A stretch of 64,000 bases of DNA from Ferruginibacter sp. (GTDB taxonomy: Bacteria > Bacteroidota > Bacteroidia > Chitinophagales > Chitinophagaceae). Where the stretch lies: contig JAHBTP010000001.1 of NCBI GenBank assembly GCA_019638485.1, positions 930,001 through 994,000 on the forward strand, in the 5' to 3' direction. Positions 24,972-35,414 of this stretch are shown here, piece after piece; position 1 is the stretch's first letter; every line of letters begins with the position of its first letter. The position numbers and the translations under genes are program-made. The notes beneath the pieces were generated by a model. It saw nothing but the letters and a program-made list of their open reading frames with translations, made no database searches and was not told where the DNA came from.

Positions 24972-25010
24972 GCACAAACGATTACAATAACCTTTTTTAA
25001 AAGTAATAGT

Positions 25011-26483
25011 GTGAAAAAAGTATTAATTGCAAACAGAGGAGAAATAGCCCTTAGAGTAATGAAGACCCTTAAAAGGATGGGTATAAAAACAGTAGCCGTA
25101 TATGCTGAAGCTGACCGAAAATCGCCACATGTTATTTATGCCGATGAGGCTGTATTTATTGGAGCCTCGCCTTCTTCTGAATCTTATTTACGTGGTGATA
25201 AAATCTTAGAGGCTGCCCGCAAAACCGGAGCTGATGCGATACACCCCGGATATGGATTCTTAAGCGAGAACCCCGACTTTGCTGAAGAAGTAGAAAAAGC
25301 CGGAATTGTCTTCATTGGCCCAACTGCTGCAGCTATGCGTATCATGGGTTCTAAACTGGCTGCTAAAGATTGCGTAAAACATTACAACATTCCCATGGTG
25401 CCGGGTATTGACCACGCCATCACCGATATTGCCGAAGCAAAAAAAGTGGCCGACAATATCGGATATCCAATCCTTATAAAAGCATCGGCAGGAGGAGGAG
25501 GAAAAGGAATGAGGGTTGTAGAAAAGAGTGCGGATTTTGAAGAACAAATGAATAGAGCTGTAAGTGAAGCTGTATCGGCATTTGGTGATGGCTCGGTCTT
25601 TATTGAAAAATTTGTTGATTCCCCACGGCATATCGAAATTCAAGTGCTGGCAGATAAGCATAATAATACTGTTTATCTCTTCGAACGCGAATGTTCTATA
25701 CAACGCCGCCACCAAAAAGTAATTGAAGAGGCTCCTTCAAGTATCCTTACACAAGAAAAAAGAATAGAAATGGGCGAAGCTGCCGTAAAAGTAGCTCAAT
25801 CATGCGGTTATATTGGAGCAGGAACAGTAGAATTTTTAATGGATAGCAATCTCAACTTTTACTTTTTAGAAATGAACACAAGGCTACAAGTAGAACATCC
25901 GGTTACAGAATTTATCACCGGCCTTGACCTGGTTGAACAACAAATAAGAGTGGCAAGAGATGAAAAATTGGCTTTTTCACAAAATGACCTTTCTATCCAT
26001 GGACACGCTATTGAACTTCGAGTATGCGCAGAAGACCCTTATGAAAATTTCTTGCCATCTATTGGCACTTTAGATACCTATAGCCTACCAAATGGTGATG
26101 GAATAAGAGTAGATGATGGCTTTACCCAAGGAATGGAAATTCCAATTTTTTATGATCCTTTAATTGCTAAACTTATTGTACACGGCAAAGATAGAATGGA
26201 TGCTATTTCAAAAATGAAAGAAGCTATTGCCGCATTTCATATTGAAGGCATTGCCACCACCTTGCCTTTTGGCACCTTCGTAATGAACAATAACGCCTTT
26301 ATAACAGGTAAATTCAACACCCATTTTATTCAACAATATTTCACTCCTGAAAAACTAAACGAAGAAAACAAAGCACACTCCCTACCTATAGCTAAAATAG
26401 CACTCTATGCATGGCTAAAAGAACAATCGAAACCAACCATTGTAAAACATACTTCAACTAATTGGAAAAGCCGCTTGAATTAA
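25011..26483 (+). CDS. Biotin carboxylase subunit of acyl-CoA carboxylase
   Basis: A 490-residue ATP-grasp enzyme that carboxylates biotin on the carrier using ATP and bicarbonate. Signatures are [33 protein letters not shown], the glycine-rich [29 protein letters not shown], and [16 protein letters not shown] near residue 290. The length exceeds the ~450 of AccC, because of a longer C-terminal segment as in acyl-CoA carboxylase alpha subunits without the carrier domain. It uses GTG at 25011 as start, as no ATG precedes the conserved KKVLIANRG. The carboxyltransferase gene begins 9 bp after its stop. Confidence 0.94.
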   Translation: MKKVLIANRGEIALRVMKTLKRMGIKTVAVYAEADRKSPHVIYADEAVFIGASPSSESYLRGDKILEAARKTGADAIHPGYGFLSENPDFAEEVEKAGIVFIGPTAAAMRIMGSKLAAKDCVKHYNIPMVPGIDHAITDIAEAKKVADNIGYPILIKASAGGGGKGMRVVEKSADFEEQMNRAVSEAVSAFGDGSVFIEKFVDSPRHIEIQVLADKHNNTVYLFERECSIQRRHQKVIEEAPSSILTQEKRIEMGEAAVKVAQSCGYIGAGTVEFLMDSNLNFYFLEMNTRLQVEHPVTEFITGLDLVEQQIRVARDEKLAFSQNDLSIHGHAIELRVCAEDPYENFLPSIGTLDTYSLPNGDGIRVDDGFTQGMEIPIFYDPLIAKLIVHGKDRMDAISKMKEAIAAFHIEGIATTLPFGTFVMNNNAFITGKFNTHFIQQYFTPEKLNEENKAHSLPIAKIALYAWLKEQSKPTIVKHTSTNWKSRLN

Positions 26484-26491
26484 AAATAATT

Positions 26492-28033
26492 ATGAAACAG
26501 AAATTAACCGAATTAAAAGAAAAGACCGAGGCAGGTAAGTTGGGAGGAGGAAAAGATAGAATCGCCGCTCAACATAAAAAAGGAAAGCTAACTGCAAGAG
26601 AAAGAATTGAGCTCTTAATGGACTTAGGCTCCTTTGAAGAAATAGGAGCAATGGTAATTCATCGTGCGCGTGATTTTGGTATGGATAAACAAATTATTCC
26701 CGGTGATGGAGTAATTACTGGCTATGGTACAGTAAACGAACGATTAGTATATGTGTTTGCACAAGATTTTACAGTATTTGGCGGCTCGCTTTCTGAAACA
26801 CATGCCGAAAAGATTTGTAAAATAATGGACCTCGCTATGAAGACGGGTGCGCCGGTAATTGGACTGAATGACTCCGGAGGAGCACGAATTCAGGAAGGGG
26901 TGGTTTCATTAGGCGGCTATGCAGATATTTTTTACCGTAATGTTATGGCATCAGGCGTTATTCCGCAAATCTCCGCTATTATGGGACCATGCGCAGGAGG
27001 AGCGGTATATTCTCCGGCAATTACCGATTTCACCATCATGGTGGAAAATACCAGCTATATGTTTGTTACCGGACCAAACGTAGTAAAAACAGTAACCAAC
27101 GAAACAGTTACTTCAGAAGAACTTGGAGGGGCACTTACTCATAGCAGTAAGTCGGGCGTAACCCATCTAACCGCATCTAATGACCGTGTATGTATAGAAA
27201 AAATTAAAACTCTGCTAAGCTATATTCCACAAAACTGCGAAGAAACAACACCGGCTGCATCATACGAAATAAATGACGAACGCAGACCGAATTTGAATGG
27301 TATTATACCACCCAATCCACAACAGCCTTATGACATGCGCGCTGTAGTGACTAATATTTGTGACGCAGATTCCTTTTTTGAAATACATCCCGATTATGCA
27401 CAAAATATTGTGGTGGGCTTTGCACGCTTAGGTAATAAAAGTATTGGTATAGTTGCTAACCAGCCGGCAAGCCTCGCCGGTGTATTAGATATTGAAAGCT
27501 CACGAAAAGCAGCTCGATTTACTCGCTTCTGTGACAGCTTTAATATTCCGCTCCTGGTATTGGTGGATGTACCGGGATTTTTACCCGGCACAGATCAGGA
27601 ATGGAACGGTATCATTACAAACGGAGCTAAACTACTATACGCACTTAGTGAGGCCACCGTACCCCGGATTACAATAATTACCAGAAAAGCCTATGGCGGA
27701 GCTTATGATGTGATGAACAGTAAACACATTGGAGCTGATTTTAATTTTGCCTGGCCAAGTGCCGAAATCGCTGTAATGGGTGCTAAAGGAGCCAGCGAAA
27801 TTATTTTTAAAAAGGAAATTGCAGAAGCAAAAAATCCAAAAGAAGAACTTTTAAAAAAAGAGAAAGAATATGCAGATCGCTTTGCTACCCCTTACCTGGC
27901 AGCCGAGCGAGGGTTTGTGGATGAAATTATAGAACCCGCCACCACCAGATTAAAGCTATTAAAAGCCTTCGCAGCACTCGAAAATAAAGTGGCTAAAATT
28001 CCTAAGAAAAAACATGGAAATATTCCACTGTAA
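26492..28033 (+). CDS. Acyl-CoA carboxylase carboxyltransferase subunit (propionyl-CoA-carboxylase beta type)
   Basis: A 513-residue carboxyltransferase of the crotonase-fold PccB/AccD group. Visible blocks: [40 protein letters not shown], the oxyanion region [13 protein letters not shown], and [14 protein letters not shown] in the N half; [20 protein letters not shown] and [20 protein letters not shown] in the C half. Start ATG 26492 ([11 protein letters not shown]) is preferred over the in-frame 26462 codon because the upstream ten residues overlap the biotin carboxylase gene. The set would make methylmalonyl-CoA from propionyl-CoA; the substrate is inferred from family resemblance. Confidence 0.94.
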   Translation: MKQKLTELKEKTEAGKLGGGKDRIAAQHKKGKLTARERIELLMDLGSFEEIGAMVIHRARDFGMDKQIIPGDGVITGYGTVNERLVYVFAQDFTVFGGSLSETHAEKICKIMDLAMKTGAPVIGLNDSGGARIQEGVVSLGGYADIFYRNVMASGVIPQISAIMGPCAGGAVYSPAITDFTIMVENTSYMFVTGPNVVKTVTNETVTSEELGGALTHSSKSGVTHLTASNDRVCIEKIKTLLSYIPQNCEETTPAASYEINDERRPNLNGIIPPNPQQPYDMRAVVTNICDADSFFEIHPDYAQNIVVGFARLGNKSIGIVANQPASLAGVLDIESSRKAARFTRFCDSFNIPLLVLVDVPGFLPGTDQEWNGIITNGAKLLYALSEATVPRITIITRKAYGGAYDVMNSKHIGADFNFAWPSAEIAVMGAKGASEIIFKKEIAEAKNPKEELLKKEKEYADRFATPYLAAERGFVDEIIEPATTRLKLLKAFAALENKVAKIPKKKHGNIPL

Positions 28034-28220
28034 TTGAAATAATCATATTGTAAGTAAAAATTAATTATCAATCAAAATAAATGCCACCACAATAACAAAT
28101 TGCAGTGGCAATAAATAAACAGCTATACTTTCTAAAATCAACTAATTTAACATCGTGTGGTTTCAGCAAAAAATCAGTTGATCGAATAGAAAGAATATAA
28201 AGACCATATTTGGAAAAACC

Positions 28221-28454
28221 TCACAAACCACTGGTTTGTGCTGATTCATCATCTTCCTCAATCTCTCTCTCATTCTCATTTGACCACTCTTGTAATGCTT
28301 GACGAACCTTTTCAATAAATGTTAAATGTCTGTTCTTTTTTGGAGCTGTCTTTTTACCATTATTTTTTGCAGCTTTCTTTACAGTCTTTTTTGCAGCTTT
28401 TTTTACTGTTTTCTTTGAAGCGCTGCTTTTCTTCTTTGCAATTTTCTTGGCCAT
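28221..28454 (-). CDS. Histone H1-like basic protein
   Basis: A 77-residue protein with an N-terminal AKK-type tail. Residues 1-45 repeat KKTVKKAAK and end KKTAPKKNRHLTF, resembling eukaryotic H1 tails and chlamydial Hc1. The C-terminal half (FIEKVRQALQEW, then NENEREIEEDDESAQ) is instead acidic, giving a strong charge split along the chain. A DNA-binding or nucleoid role is inferred from the tail only. It stands alone between the carboxylase operon and hpf with about 190 bp downstream and 220 bp upstream of non-coding DNA. Confidence 0.78.
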   Translation of the reverse strand: MAKKIAKKKSSASKKTVKKAAKKTVKKAAKNNGKKTAPKKNRHLTFIEKVRQALQEWSNENEREIEEDDESAQTSGL

Positions 28455-28676
28455 TATAATAATTTTAAACTTTAGGTTGAAAAATTCTTTATTTTATTTC
28501 AAATCATCAATATGTACAATTCAATAATTGTACCAATCATTTTACACCTAATAAAAAATACATGCATTTTTTGAAATTTATTAACGTAAATCACCTCTAA
28601 TGGTGACACAAAACACGATTCAACTTTTTATTAATCCAAATAAAAACTGGAAATTTGTAATATAAAAAATGTAATT

Positions 28677-29015
28677 ATGGAGATTATTATTCAAGGAATA
28701 GGATTTACCACAGGTGATACCCTAGACAATTTTGTGCGAGAGAAACTAAAAGCACTTAAAACAAATAAAATAATTAAGGCCAACGTAACTTTTAAAAATA
28801 ACCAAACAAAAGGAGAGGAACAGAAGGACTGTGAGATTTTATTGGAAATTCCCGGAAATGATTTGTTTGTAAAAAAATCAAGTAAATATTTTGAAACTGC
28901 TGCCGGTGATTGTATAGCCCTTTTGCAACAACAACTCAAAAAAGAAAAGGAAAAGACACTAGACAGGCGCCAGGCTGATGCCGACATCATACGAGATACT
29001 ACTAATAAGAAATAA
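28677..29015 (+). CDS. hpf: Ribosome hibernation factor HPF/RaiA family
   Basis: A 112-residue short-form HPF/RaiA protein that binds the 30S decoding centre and stops translation in stationary phase. Visible blocks are the N-terminal MEIIIQGIGFTTGDTLDNFV, the helix EKLKALKT, then VTFKNNQT...CEILLEIPGNDLFVKKSSKY and DCIALLQQQLKKEKEK. It lacks the C-terminal dimerisation domain of long HPF. The downstream gene starts inside or just after its 3' end, suggesting an operon. Confidence 0.88.
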   Translation: MEIIIQGIGFTTGDTLDNFVREKLKALKTNKIIKANVTFKNNQTKGEEQKDCEILLEIPGNDLFVKKSSKYFETAAGDCIALLQQQLKKEKEKTLDRRQADADIIRDTTNKK

Positions 29016-29445
29016 TCAGTTGAATATAAAATCTTCAGGACCCGATGTGGTAAATGAATTGCTGGAAAGTTGTATTCTGGCTTATCCTACATCATCTTTT
29101 ATTATTAGCTTGTATAAACAATATATACAACGGGGATGGTTGAGTAAAAAGCAATTGCAAGGCCTGCTCGCCAAGGCCAATAAAATTAGTGATATCTCTC
29201 CGGGTAAATTGGCTACTGTTGAAGCAACAATAAAAAGAATGCCAAACAGATATAAATCTGAAAAACCCACTTTCTCAGCCCCCGAGCCTTCACAAGATTT
29301 TTTGGACACCATAGCTATATTACAAGTATTTCCACAACACAAGGGCGCTATCGAACTACATGAAAAACTAAAAGGAGGAGGAATACTGACTCCTGCAGAA
29401 AAGGCAAACATGAAACGATTTTTAACATTAACTAAAAAACAATAA
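28978..29445 (+). CDS. Hypothetical protein, co-transcribed with hpf
   Basis: A 155-residue soluble protein of no recognised family. The ATG at 28978 overlaps the end of hpf by 38 bp; an in-frame TTG at 29020, 5 bp past the hpf stop, is a good alternative that would remove 14 residues. The sequence is helical: [20 protein letters not shown], then a Pro/Ser-rich linker ([11 protein letters not shown]) and a C-terminal [16 protein letters not shown]. The C-terminal part looks like a small helical interaction domain. It is followed after 22 bp by a cyclophilin gene. Confidence 0.68.
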   Translation: MPTSYEILLIRNNQLNIKSSGPDVVNELLESCILAYPTSSFIISLYKQYIQRGWLSKKQLQGLLAKANKISDISPGKLATVEATIKRMPNRYKSEKPTFSAPEPSQDFLDTIAILQVFPQHKGAIELHEKLKGGGILTPAEKANMKRFLTLTKKQ

Positions 29446-29467
29446 ACAAAATTTTATTTTAAACAAC

Positions 29468-29911
29468 ATGAGCAATACAAAAGGACAAATTCATACAAAC
29501 AAGGGCATTTTAACATTTGAATTGTATGACAACGATGCACCGGGAACAGTAGAGAATTTTAAAAAATTGATTAACTCCGGATATTATGATGGGTTAACAT
29601 TTCATCGCGTTATTCCCAATTTCGTAATTCAAGGCGGCTGCCCAAATGGAAACGGCACCGGAGGTCCCGGATACACCATTAAATGCGAAACAAAGGGAGG
29701 AAATCAGTATCACGATAGAGGCGTAATGTCAATGGCACATAGAGGTTTAAATACCGGTGGCTCACAATTCTTTATTTGTCACAGCAGAGATAATACCGCA
29801 CATTTAGATGGCGTGCATACTTGCTTTGGAAAAGTTATAGAAGGCTTAGATGTAATAGATGATATTCGTGCAGGAGATGTAATGGAAAAAATAATACTTA
29901 TTCATCCATAA
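29468..29911 (+). CDS. Cyclophilin-type peptidyl-prolyl isomerase
   Basis: A 147-residue single-domain cyclophilin that speeds up cis-trans isomerisation of prolyl bonds. Family blocks are [39 protein letters not shown] with the active-site Phe/Arg, [20 protein letters not shown] and [19 protein letters not shown]. There is no signal peptide, so the enzyme is cytoplasmic, PpiB type. It lies 22 bp after the hypothetical gene and converges on the RRM gene 39 bp downstream. Confidence 0.95.
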   Translation: MSNTKGQIHTNKGILTFELYDNDAPGTVENFKKLINSGYYDGLTFHRVIPNFVIQGGCPNGNGTGGPGYTIKCETKGGNQYHDRGVMSMAHRGLNTGGSQFFICHSRDNTAHLDGVHTCFGKVIEGLDVIDDIRAGDVMEKIILIHP

Positions 29912-29950
29912 CTATCTTTTCACCTAAAGTGAAAATAAAAAAATAGAAAC

Positions 29951-30271
29951 TTAACGGTTACGATTAAACGGTCGGTTATTATGAGATGAACGATTACGGT
30001 CAAAATTAGGCCGAGGAGGACGTTGTGACTGCCTGTTTTCAGCTTCTTTTACTACTAAAGGCTTTTTGCCTAAAGAAATATCATTTAAGTTTTCGATGGC
30101 TTCCAAACCTTCTTCACGATTTGCCATTTCTACAAAACCAAAACTCCTGCTCTTACCGGTCTCCCGATCTATAGCAACCTTGGCTGAAATAACTTTTCCA
30201 AATTTTTCAAAAATTTCCTCTAATTCGGCGTCATCTAAATCATACGGTAGGCCGGCAACAAATATGGTCAT
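29951..30271 (-). CDS. RRM-type RNA-binding protein
   Basis: A 106-residue protein with one RNA-recognition motif. RNP2 is IFVAGLPYDL at residues 3-12 and RNP1 is KSRSFGFVEM near residue 43, with aromatic residues in place. The C-terminal ~30 residues are an Arg/Asn/Pro-rich tail (RQSQRPPRPN...NRNR) as in cyanobacterial and Bacteroidota glycine-rich RRM proteins. Such proteins are often cold-induced RNA chaperones. The downstream neighbour converges from the opposite strand. Confidence 0.93.
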   Translation of the reverse strand: MTIFVAGLPYDLDDAELEEIFEKFGKVISAKVAIDRETGKSRSFGFVEMANREEGLEAIENLNDISLGKKPLVVKEAENRQSQRPPRPNFDRNRSSHNNRPFNRNR

Positions 30272-30455
30272 AAACAGTTCTTGTGGTCATGTAAATATAC
30301 ACGTATTAACTTCTTTTCAAAACAAACACCGTATATTATTTTAATTCAAATATTGCTTTTCTGATATATATCATAATTTCAAACAGAAATAATAGGCAAA
30401 GCAGTATCTTAAATATTAATACTATTAGCACTTGAAATAATAATTTAAAAAAACC

Positions 30456-32675
30456 TTGGATACTGTACAACGATATCGAAATTTTTTAAATGGACGACAT
30501 TTTAGCGAAGGGATAAGGGTGTCTTTTGGCGTTTTATTTCCTGCCATTGTGCTATATGCATTTGGGTATCTATCTATTGGAATTACGCTTTCTATAGCTG
30601 CATTAAGCGTTAGCATTACAGATGTGCCAGGTCCGGTAAAGCACCGGCTTATTGGCATGGGTGTATGTGTTGTTATTATTACCCTTATGTCTGCCTTAAC
30701 AGGTGAAGCAACAAAATTCCCTTTCTTATTGGGTTTGCTTATTACACTGTCAGGCTTTTTCTTTTCTATGCTAACAGTGTACGGTATGCGCAGTTCGGCA
30801 CTGGGCGTAGCCGCTCTGTATATGGTTGTTATTTCGATGGATGCTAATCTAAATTCAATGGGAGTGTGGGAACATACCCTTTTTACCTTCATTGGTGGTG
30901 CGTGGTATTTTTTGTTTAGCCTTGTTTTATCGCAGTTTAAACCCTATAAGATAATCCAACAGGTGCTGGGTGACCTTATCATTGCCATGGGAAATTATCT
31001 TTCAAAAAGAGGAGAGTTCTTTGGCATTAACCCCAACTACGATGATATTTACCGACACCTCCTTCAACAACAGGTTGAAATTGAAAAACAACAATCACTC
31101 ACCGCTGAGTTAATTTATAAAACAAGGCGGCACGTAAGAGAAACGAACAGAAAAGCAAGAAGCCTACTTACCACCTATTTGCACACCGCAAATTTGCTGG
31201 ATTCAATAATGACTTCCTTTCAAAACTATAACGTATTAAATCTTGCATTAAAAGAACTCGATATTTTACCGGATATACAAAATATCGTAAAACTCATTAC
31301 TACCGAATTACATAATATTGGGCTAGCTATTAAAAGTGAAGAAGCTTCTGATTTGTCTCCGGAGCTAATAGAACAACTCAATTCACTTAGGGAAAAATTT
31401 GAAACCTTACGCACCACCACATTACAGCCCGAACGGTTAGAGGCATTTGTAAGCCTTGGTCGCATTATAAATAACCTGGAAGAAATGCTGCCGCAAATTG
31501 AATTTTTGCATGCACAAACGAAATACAAAAAATTTAAAAGACAAAAAAATACTGCTGAAGAACTTACCCATCATTTTTCCCGTAGCAGAGATTTAAACCC
31601 TTCTATATTCTTAGACAACTTGCACCACGGTTCAAATATATTCAGACACGCATTGCGCGTATCGTTATCCTTACTCTCCGGATACCTCATTGCTCATGCA
31701 TTCAACCTGGGTGCCGGAAATTGGATTCTACTTACCATAATTGTTATCTTAAAGCCTGCATTCAGCCTGTCTCGACAACGAAACAAGGATAGATTATTTG
31801 GTACTATCCTGGGTGCAATCCTTGGTTTCATATTAGTGCTGTTCGTTCCTAATAATACCGTGCTTTTTATAATGATGGTAACATTTATGGTTGTGAGTTT
31901 CTCTTTTATTAGAACCAATTATTTCATTGCAGTTTGGGCGCTTACTACTCAACTGATTATTCTATATTTTTTAATGTTTCCACAAAATATTACACACGTA
32001 CTTATCCAACGAATTTTCGAAACCGGATTAGGCTCCCTTATTGCCTATGCGGCCAGCCTCCTAATGGTCCCGGCATGGGAATATAAGAATATTAAACCTG
32101 CCCTAATTGAACTCCTAAAGGAAAATAAACAATATTATCACCTTATAGCTGAGGCCTACATAGGCAAAGACACTTCGCTACTTCAAATCAGAAAGAGTCG
32201 CCAAAGAGTATTGGTTAGCTTATCAAATCTATCAGACGCACTGAATAGAATGTTATCGGAACCAAAACAAGTACAAATAGGACAACAACACCTCCACCAA
32301 TTTGTAGTTATAAATTATGCTATTGCCTCACATCTCGCTGCACTTTCACTTTTGCTTCACCAAAAAACAAAACCATTTACTTCACCTCAATTCACTCCCG
32401 TTACCACACAAACAAATGCACATTTCATTGCCGCATTAAACCTTATTAACGGCAATAAAGAGAACATACAAATACAAACCATAAAAGTTATGGAGGATTA
32501 TGTAAATACACTCATCAACAAACGAAAAATAGAAATATCACAGCATGTATTGGAAACAGAAACTAAAACAACACTGGTAAAAGTAAAATCAGTAGTTGAT
32601 CAATTTAATTTTATTCAAAACCTTTCTGCTACCCTGGTAAAACTATGCAGAGAATATGCTCCGAATGTAAAATAA
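30456..32675 (+). CDS. FUSC-family inner-membrane transporter (YccS/YhfK-like)
   Basis: A 739-residue inner-membrane protein starting with TTG at 30456; no in-frame ATG precedes the conserved region. The N-terminal bundle has hydrophobic stretches near residues 25-180 (FPAIVLYAFGYLSIGITLSI), then a soluble helical region (about 185-390) and a second membrane bundle (about 400-530) with the FUSC hallmark FRHALRVSLSLLSGYLIAH...LGAGNWILLTIIVILKP. The C-terminal part is soluble and helical. Relatives export aromatic acids or fusaric acid; the substrate here is unknown. Gene order gives no hint. Confidence 0.85.
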   Translation: MDTVQRYRNFLNGRHFSEGIRVSFGVLFPAIVLYAFGYLSIGITLSIAALSVSITDVPGPVKHRLIGMGVCVVIITLMSALTGEATKFPFLLGLLITLSGFFFSMLTVYGMRSSALGVAALYMVVISMDANLNSMGVWEHTLFTFIGGAWYFLFSLVLSQFKPYKIIQQVLGDLIIAMGNYLSKRGEFFGINPNYDDIYRHLLQQQVEIEKQQSLTAELIYKTRRHVRETNRKARSLLTTYLHTANLLDSIMTSFQNYNVLNLALKELDILPDIQNIVKLITTELHNIGLAIKSEEASDLSPELIEQLNSLREKFETLRTTTLQPERLEAFVSLGRIINNLEEMLPQIEFLHAQTKYKKFKRQKNTAEELTHHFSRSRDLNPSIFLDNLHHGSNIFRHALRVSLSLLSGYLIAHAFNLGAGNWILLTIIVILKPAFSLSRQRNKDRLFGTILGAILGFILVLFVPNNTVLFIMMVTFMVVSFSFIRTNYFIAVWALTTQLIILYFLMFPQNITHVLIQRIFETGLGSLIAYAASLLMVPAWEYKNIKPALIELLKENKQYYHLIAEAYIGKDTSLLQIRKSRQRVLVSLSNLSDALNRMLSEPKQVQIGQQHLHQFVVINYAIASHLAALSLLLHQKTKPFTSPQFTPVTTQTNAHFIAALNLINGNKENIQIQTIKVMEDYVNTLINKRKIEISQHVLETETKTTLVKVKSVVDQFNFIQNLSATLVKLCREYAPNVK

Positions 32676-32907
32676 CTTATCCTTATTTTTTTATTATCAT
32701 CTTGCGTTTATGCCTAATAGTTATCTTTAAAACAAAATTTCGCTTACCCACTAAATTCTTTAAATTTCTAAAATTCCAAACTACACTGAAGGCAATTTCC
32801 TCCTAACCAACCTATAAACCAATCCTTATATTGAAAATTAATAGAAATTTTAAAGGGTTTTTGTCTGAATGAGTTAACTTGAAACTATATTTCAATAGAT
32901 ATATTTT

Positions 32908-35052
32908 ATGACTGAATTTTTTGAACACCTAATAAGAGAGTTTGAAATTCCACTAAAAAACCCTGTGCTCGTTTTTTCGCTTATTCTGTTTATCATCCTG
33001 CTTTCTCCCATTTTACTAAAAAAATTAAATATTCCGGGTATTATTGGCCTTATCATTGCGGGAGTTATTATTGGCCCACATGGATTGGGTGTTTTACAAA
33101 AAAACTCAGCCGTTGATCTGTTTTCCACCATAGGTCTTTTATATATTATGTTTATTGCGGGTTTGGAATTAGACATTAATGAATTTAAAGCCAATAAATA
33201 TAAAAGCCTCCTTTTTGGTTTCTTCACTTTTATCATCCCCTTGGGTGTAGGATATCCGGTTTGTCATTACTTCCTTGGATATGACTTTAATACGAGTTTT
33301 CTAACTGCCAGTATGTTTGCCACACACACCCTGGTTGCGTATCCTATTGTAAGCAAGTTGGGCGTTTCCAAAAATCAGGCTGTAGCTATTACTGTGGGTG
33401 GTACCATATTAACTGATACTGCAGTGCTTATAATTTTGGCCGTGATTATTGGCAATAGCAAGGGAAACCTAACCCAAGATTTTTGGATCACATTAGGTAT
33501 TTCACTGGCTATCTTTTCATTCATTATGTTTTTTATTATCCCTCGAATTGCCAAATGGTTTTTCAGAAAACTGGAAAGCGAAAAACATTCTCACTATATT
33601 TTTGTTTTATCAGTAGTGTTTTTTGCAGCCTTCCTTGCAGAAGCTGCAGGTGTGGAGGCCATTATCGGTGCTTTCGTAGCAGGATTAGCATTAAATAAGC
33701 TCATTCCTCACTCATCTGCACTTATGAACAGGATTGAGTTTATTGGTAACTCATTATTTATTCCTTTTTTCTTGATTAGTGTAGGAATGATTGTGGATAT
33801 TAAAGTGATTTTAAGTGGGCCTACAGCTATTATAATTGCCGCAACACTCACCATTGTGGCTATTTTTGGGAAATGGCTTGCTGCATTATTGACCCAGCTT
33901 GTGTTTAAATATACCGGAGCCCAACGTCAATTAATTTTCGGATTAAGCGGTGCCCATGCTGCAGCCACACTGGCTGTTATTTTGGTAGGATTTGAAAACA
34001 ACGTAATTGATGAGAACATCCTTAACGGAACCATCATACTCATTTTAGTTACTTGTATTGTAGCCTCCTTTGTTACAGAAAAAGCAGCAAAAATTATCGT
34101 GGTGGAATCAGAAGGAGATGAAAGTGAATTAACAAAATCAAATGGAAAACAAAATGAACACATCCTTTTACCTATCGCCAACGTAACCAATATTGAAAAA
34201 GCATTTGAATTTGTAACTCTTATCAAAGAAAAAAAATCTGCTAACCCTATTTCTGTCCTTTCTGTAGTATCCAATGATGATGAAGCCGAAAAAAATATCC
34301 TCAAAACTCGAAACAAAATGGAGGAATATGTTAAACAAGCTTCCGCATCCGAAACAAAACTAAGCTTGATTACCACTATTGACCACAATATAGCCAGTGG
34401 AATTAGTCGCATTTCTCGTGAAATTATGGCCGATATTATTGTTTTAGGCTGGTCTCAAAGAACTGCGTTTATAGATAAACTATTCGGAAATAAGGTGGAC
34501 AGTATTTTGGCTAGCTCTGATAAAACAATCTTTATTTGCCACTTTGAAAAACCATTGGTATTACACAAAAGAATTGTCATTACCATTCCTCCACTTGCTG
34601 AACATGAAAGTGGTTTTACCATGTGGTTTTCAAAAATGACCCAGCTTGCACAAGAACTGAGCATCCCAATGGTTTTAAATTGTAATACTTTTACCCAACA
34701 AGCGGTAGAAAGGTTCCGCACAAAAACTAAAATTAGCGCAAGCATAAGTATGCGCGATTTTAATGATTGGGAAGACTTCCTCATCCTGGCTAGAGATATT
34801 CGGGAAGATGATTTATTGGTACTTGTATCAGCACGAAAAGGAGCTACTTCCTATATGAGCATCTTAGAAAATATTCCCGGTAAACTAAAAAAGCATTTTC
34901 CATTAAATAATAAATTGGTAATTTATCCGCAACAGTATGATGATAATTTTAAAATAGAACAATACGACGACTTTTCAAGCGAACCGTTGAATAAAGGAAT
35001 TGAAGCCGTTCAAAAAATTGGAAAAGAAATCGGGTCAATTTTTAAACGATAA
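32908..35052 (+). CDS. CPA2-type Na+(K+)/H+ antiporter with C-terminal universal-stress-like domain
   Basis: A 714-residue membrane protein. The first ~400 residues form about 12 membrane helices with CPA2 features: LNIPGIIGLIIAGVIIGPHG, MFIAGLELDINEF, and the alternating TDTAVLIILAVIIGN. A helix containing AEAAGVEAIIGAFVAGLALN is typical. Residues from about 415 on are cytoplasmic and show the fold and spacing of universal-stress domains (ADIIVLGWSQRTAFIDKLFG). It likely exchanges Na+ or K+ for protons in pH and ion homeostasis. It stands alone, with 230 bp upstream. Confidence 0.87.
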   Translation: MTEFFEHLIREFEIPLKNPVLVFSLILFIILLSPILLKKLNIPGIIGLIIAGVIIGPHGLGVLQKNSAVDLFSTIGLLYIMFIAGLELDINEFKANKYKSLLFGFFTFIIPLGVGYPVCHYFLGYDFNTSFLTASMFATHTLVAYPIVSKLGVSKNQAVAITVGGTILTDTAVLIILAVIIGNSKGNLTQDFWITLGISLAIFSFIMFFIIPRIAKWFFRKLESEKHSHYIFVLSVVFFAAFLAEAAGVEAIIGAFVAGLALNKLIPHSSALMNRIEFIGNSLFIPFFLISVGMIVDIKVILSGPTAIIIAATLTIVAIFGKWLAALLTQLVFKYTGAQRQLIFGLSGAHAAATLAVILVGFENNVIDENILNGTIILILVTCIVASFVTEKAAKIIVVESEGDESELTKSNGKQNEHILLPIANVTNIEKAFEFVTLIKEKKSANPISVLSVVSNDDEAEKNILKTRNKMEEYVKQASASETKLSLITTIDHNIASGISRISREIMADIIVLGWSQRTAFIDKLFGNKVDSILASSDKTIFICHFEKPLVLHKRIVITIPPLAEHESGFTMWFSKMTQLAQELSIPMVLNCNTFTQQAVERFRTKTKISASISMRDFNDWEDFLILARDIREDDLLVLVSARKGATSYMSILENIPGKLKKHFPLNNKLVIYPQQYDDNFKIEQYDDFSSEPLNKGIEAVQKIGKEIGSIFKR

Positions 35053-35082
35053 TTGTTCTTCCTGTATAAGAATAAATGAATA

Positions 35083-35340
35083 CTATTTTAACTTACCAGC
35101 TAAAAAGCTTTCAATCATGCTGCAAGGCACCATCATAGGCTTCTCTGTAATTTCCATTTGTAAAATATTGCCCTCTACAGCATAAGCTCCGGTTACCCGG
35201 TTCCCAAAAACAGCAACACTAAACTCCCCGGCGAATGTATCACCCTGAAAACTCCCGCCTTGCGATTCAACAAGATCCTTGGCTTTTTTTAAAATCTCAT
35301 CAGCATTTCCCGAAAAAGGAATTTTAAATTCACACGCCAT
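35083..35340 (-). CDS. Small conserved Bacteroidota protein of unknown function
   Basis: An 85-residue soluble protein that looks like a small beta-rich domain. A helix (DEILKKAKDLVESQGGSFQG) is followed by alternating strands (GEFSVAVFGNRVTGAYAVEG) and EITEKPMMVPCSMIESFLAGK. The domain layout is reminiscent of a miniature START-like fold, but no family name can be given. It converges on the antiporter gene 30 bp away. Confidence 0.72.
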   Translation of the reverse strand: MACEFKIPFSGNADEILKKAKDLVESQGGSFQGDTFAGEFSVAVFGNRVTGAYAVEGNILQMEITEKPMMVPCSMIESFLAGKLK

Positions 35341-35414
35341 AATATATTTATTTTTACAAAAATAATTCCTGTTCCTTTAACCGGTACATTTTATTATTAT
35401 GAAAATAATTTTAT

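Noticed and set aside
28080..28120. TGCCAC/GTGGCA inverted repeat after the carboxylase operon
   Set aside because: The stem is only 6-7 bp with a long loop and no T-run, too weak to call a terminator.
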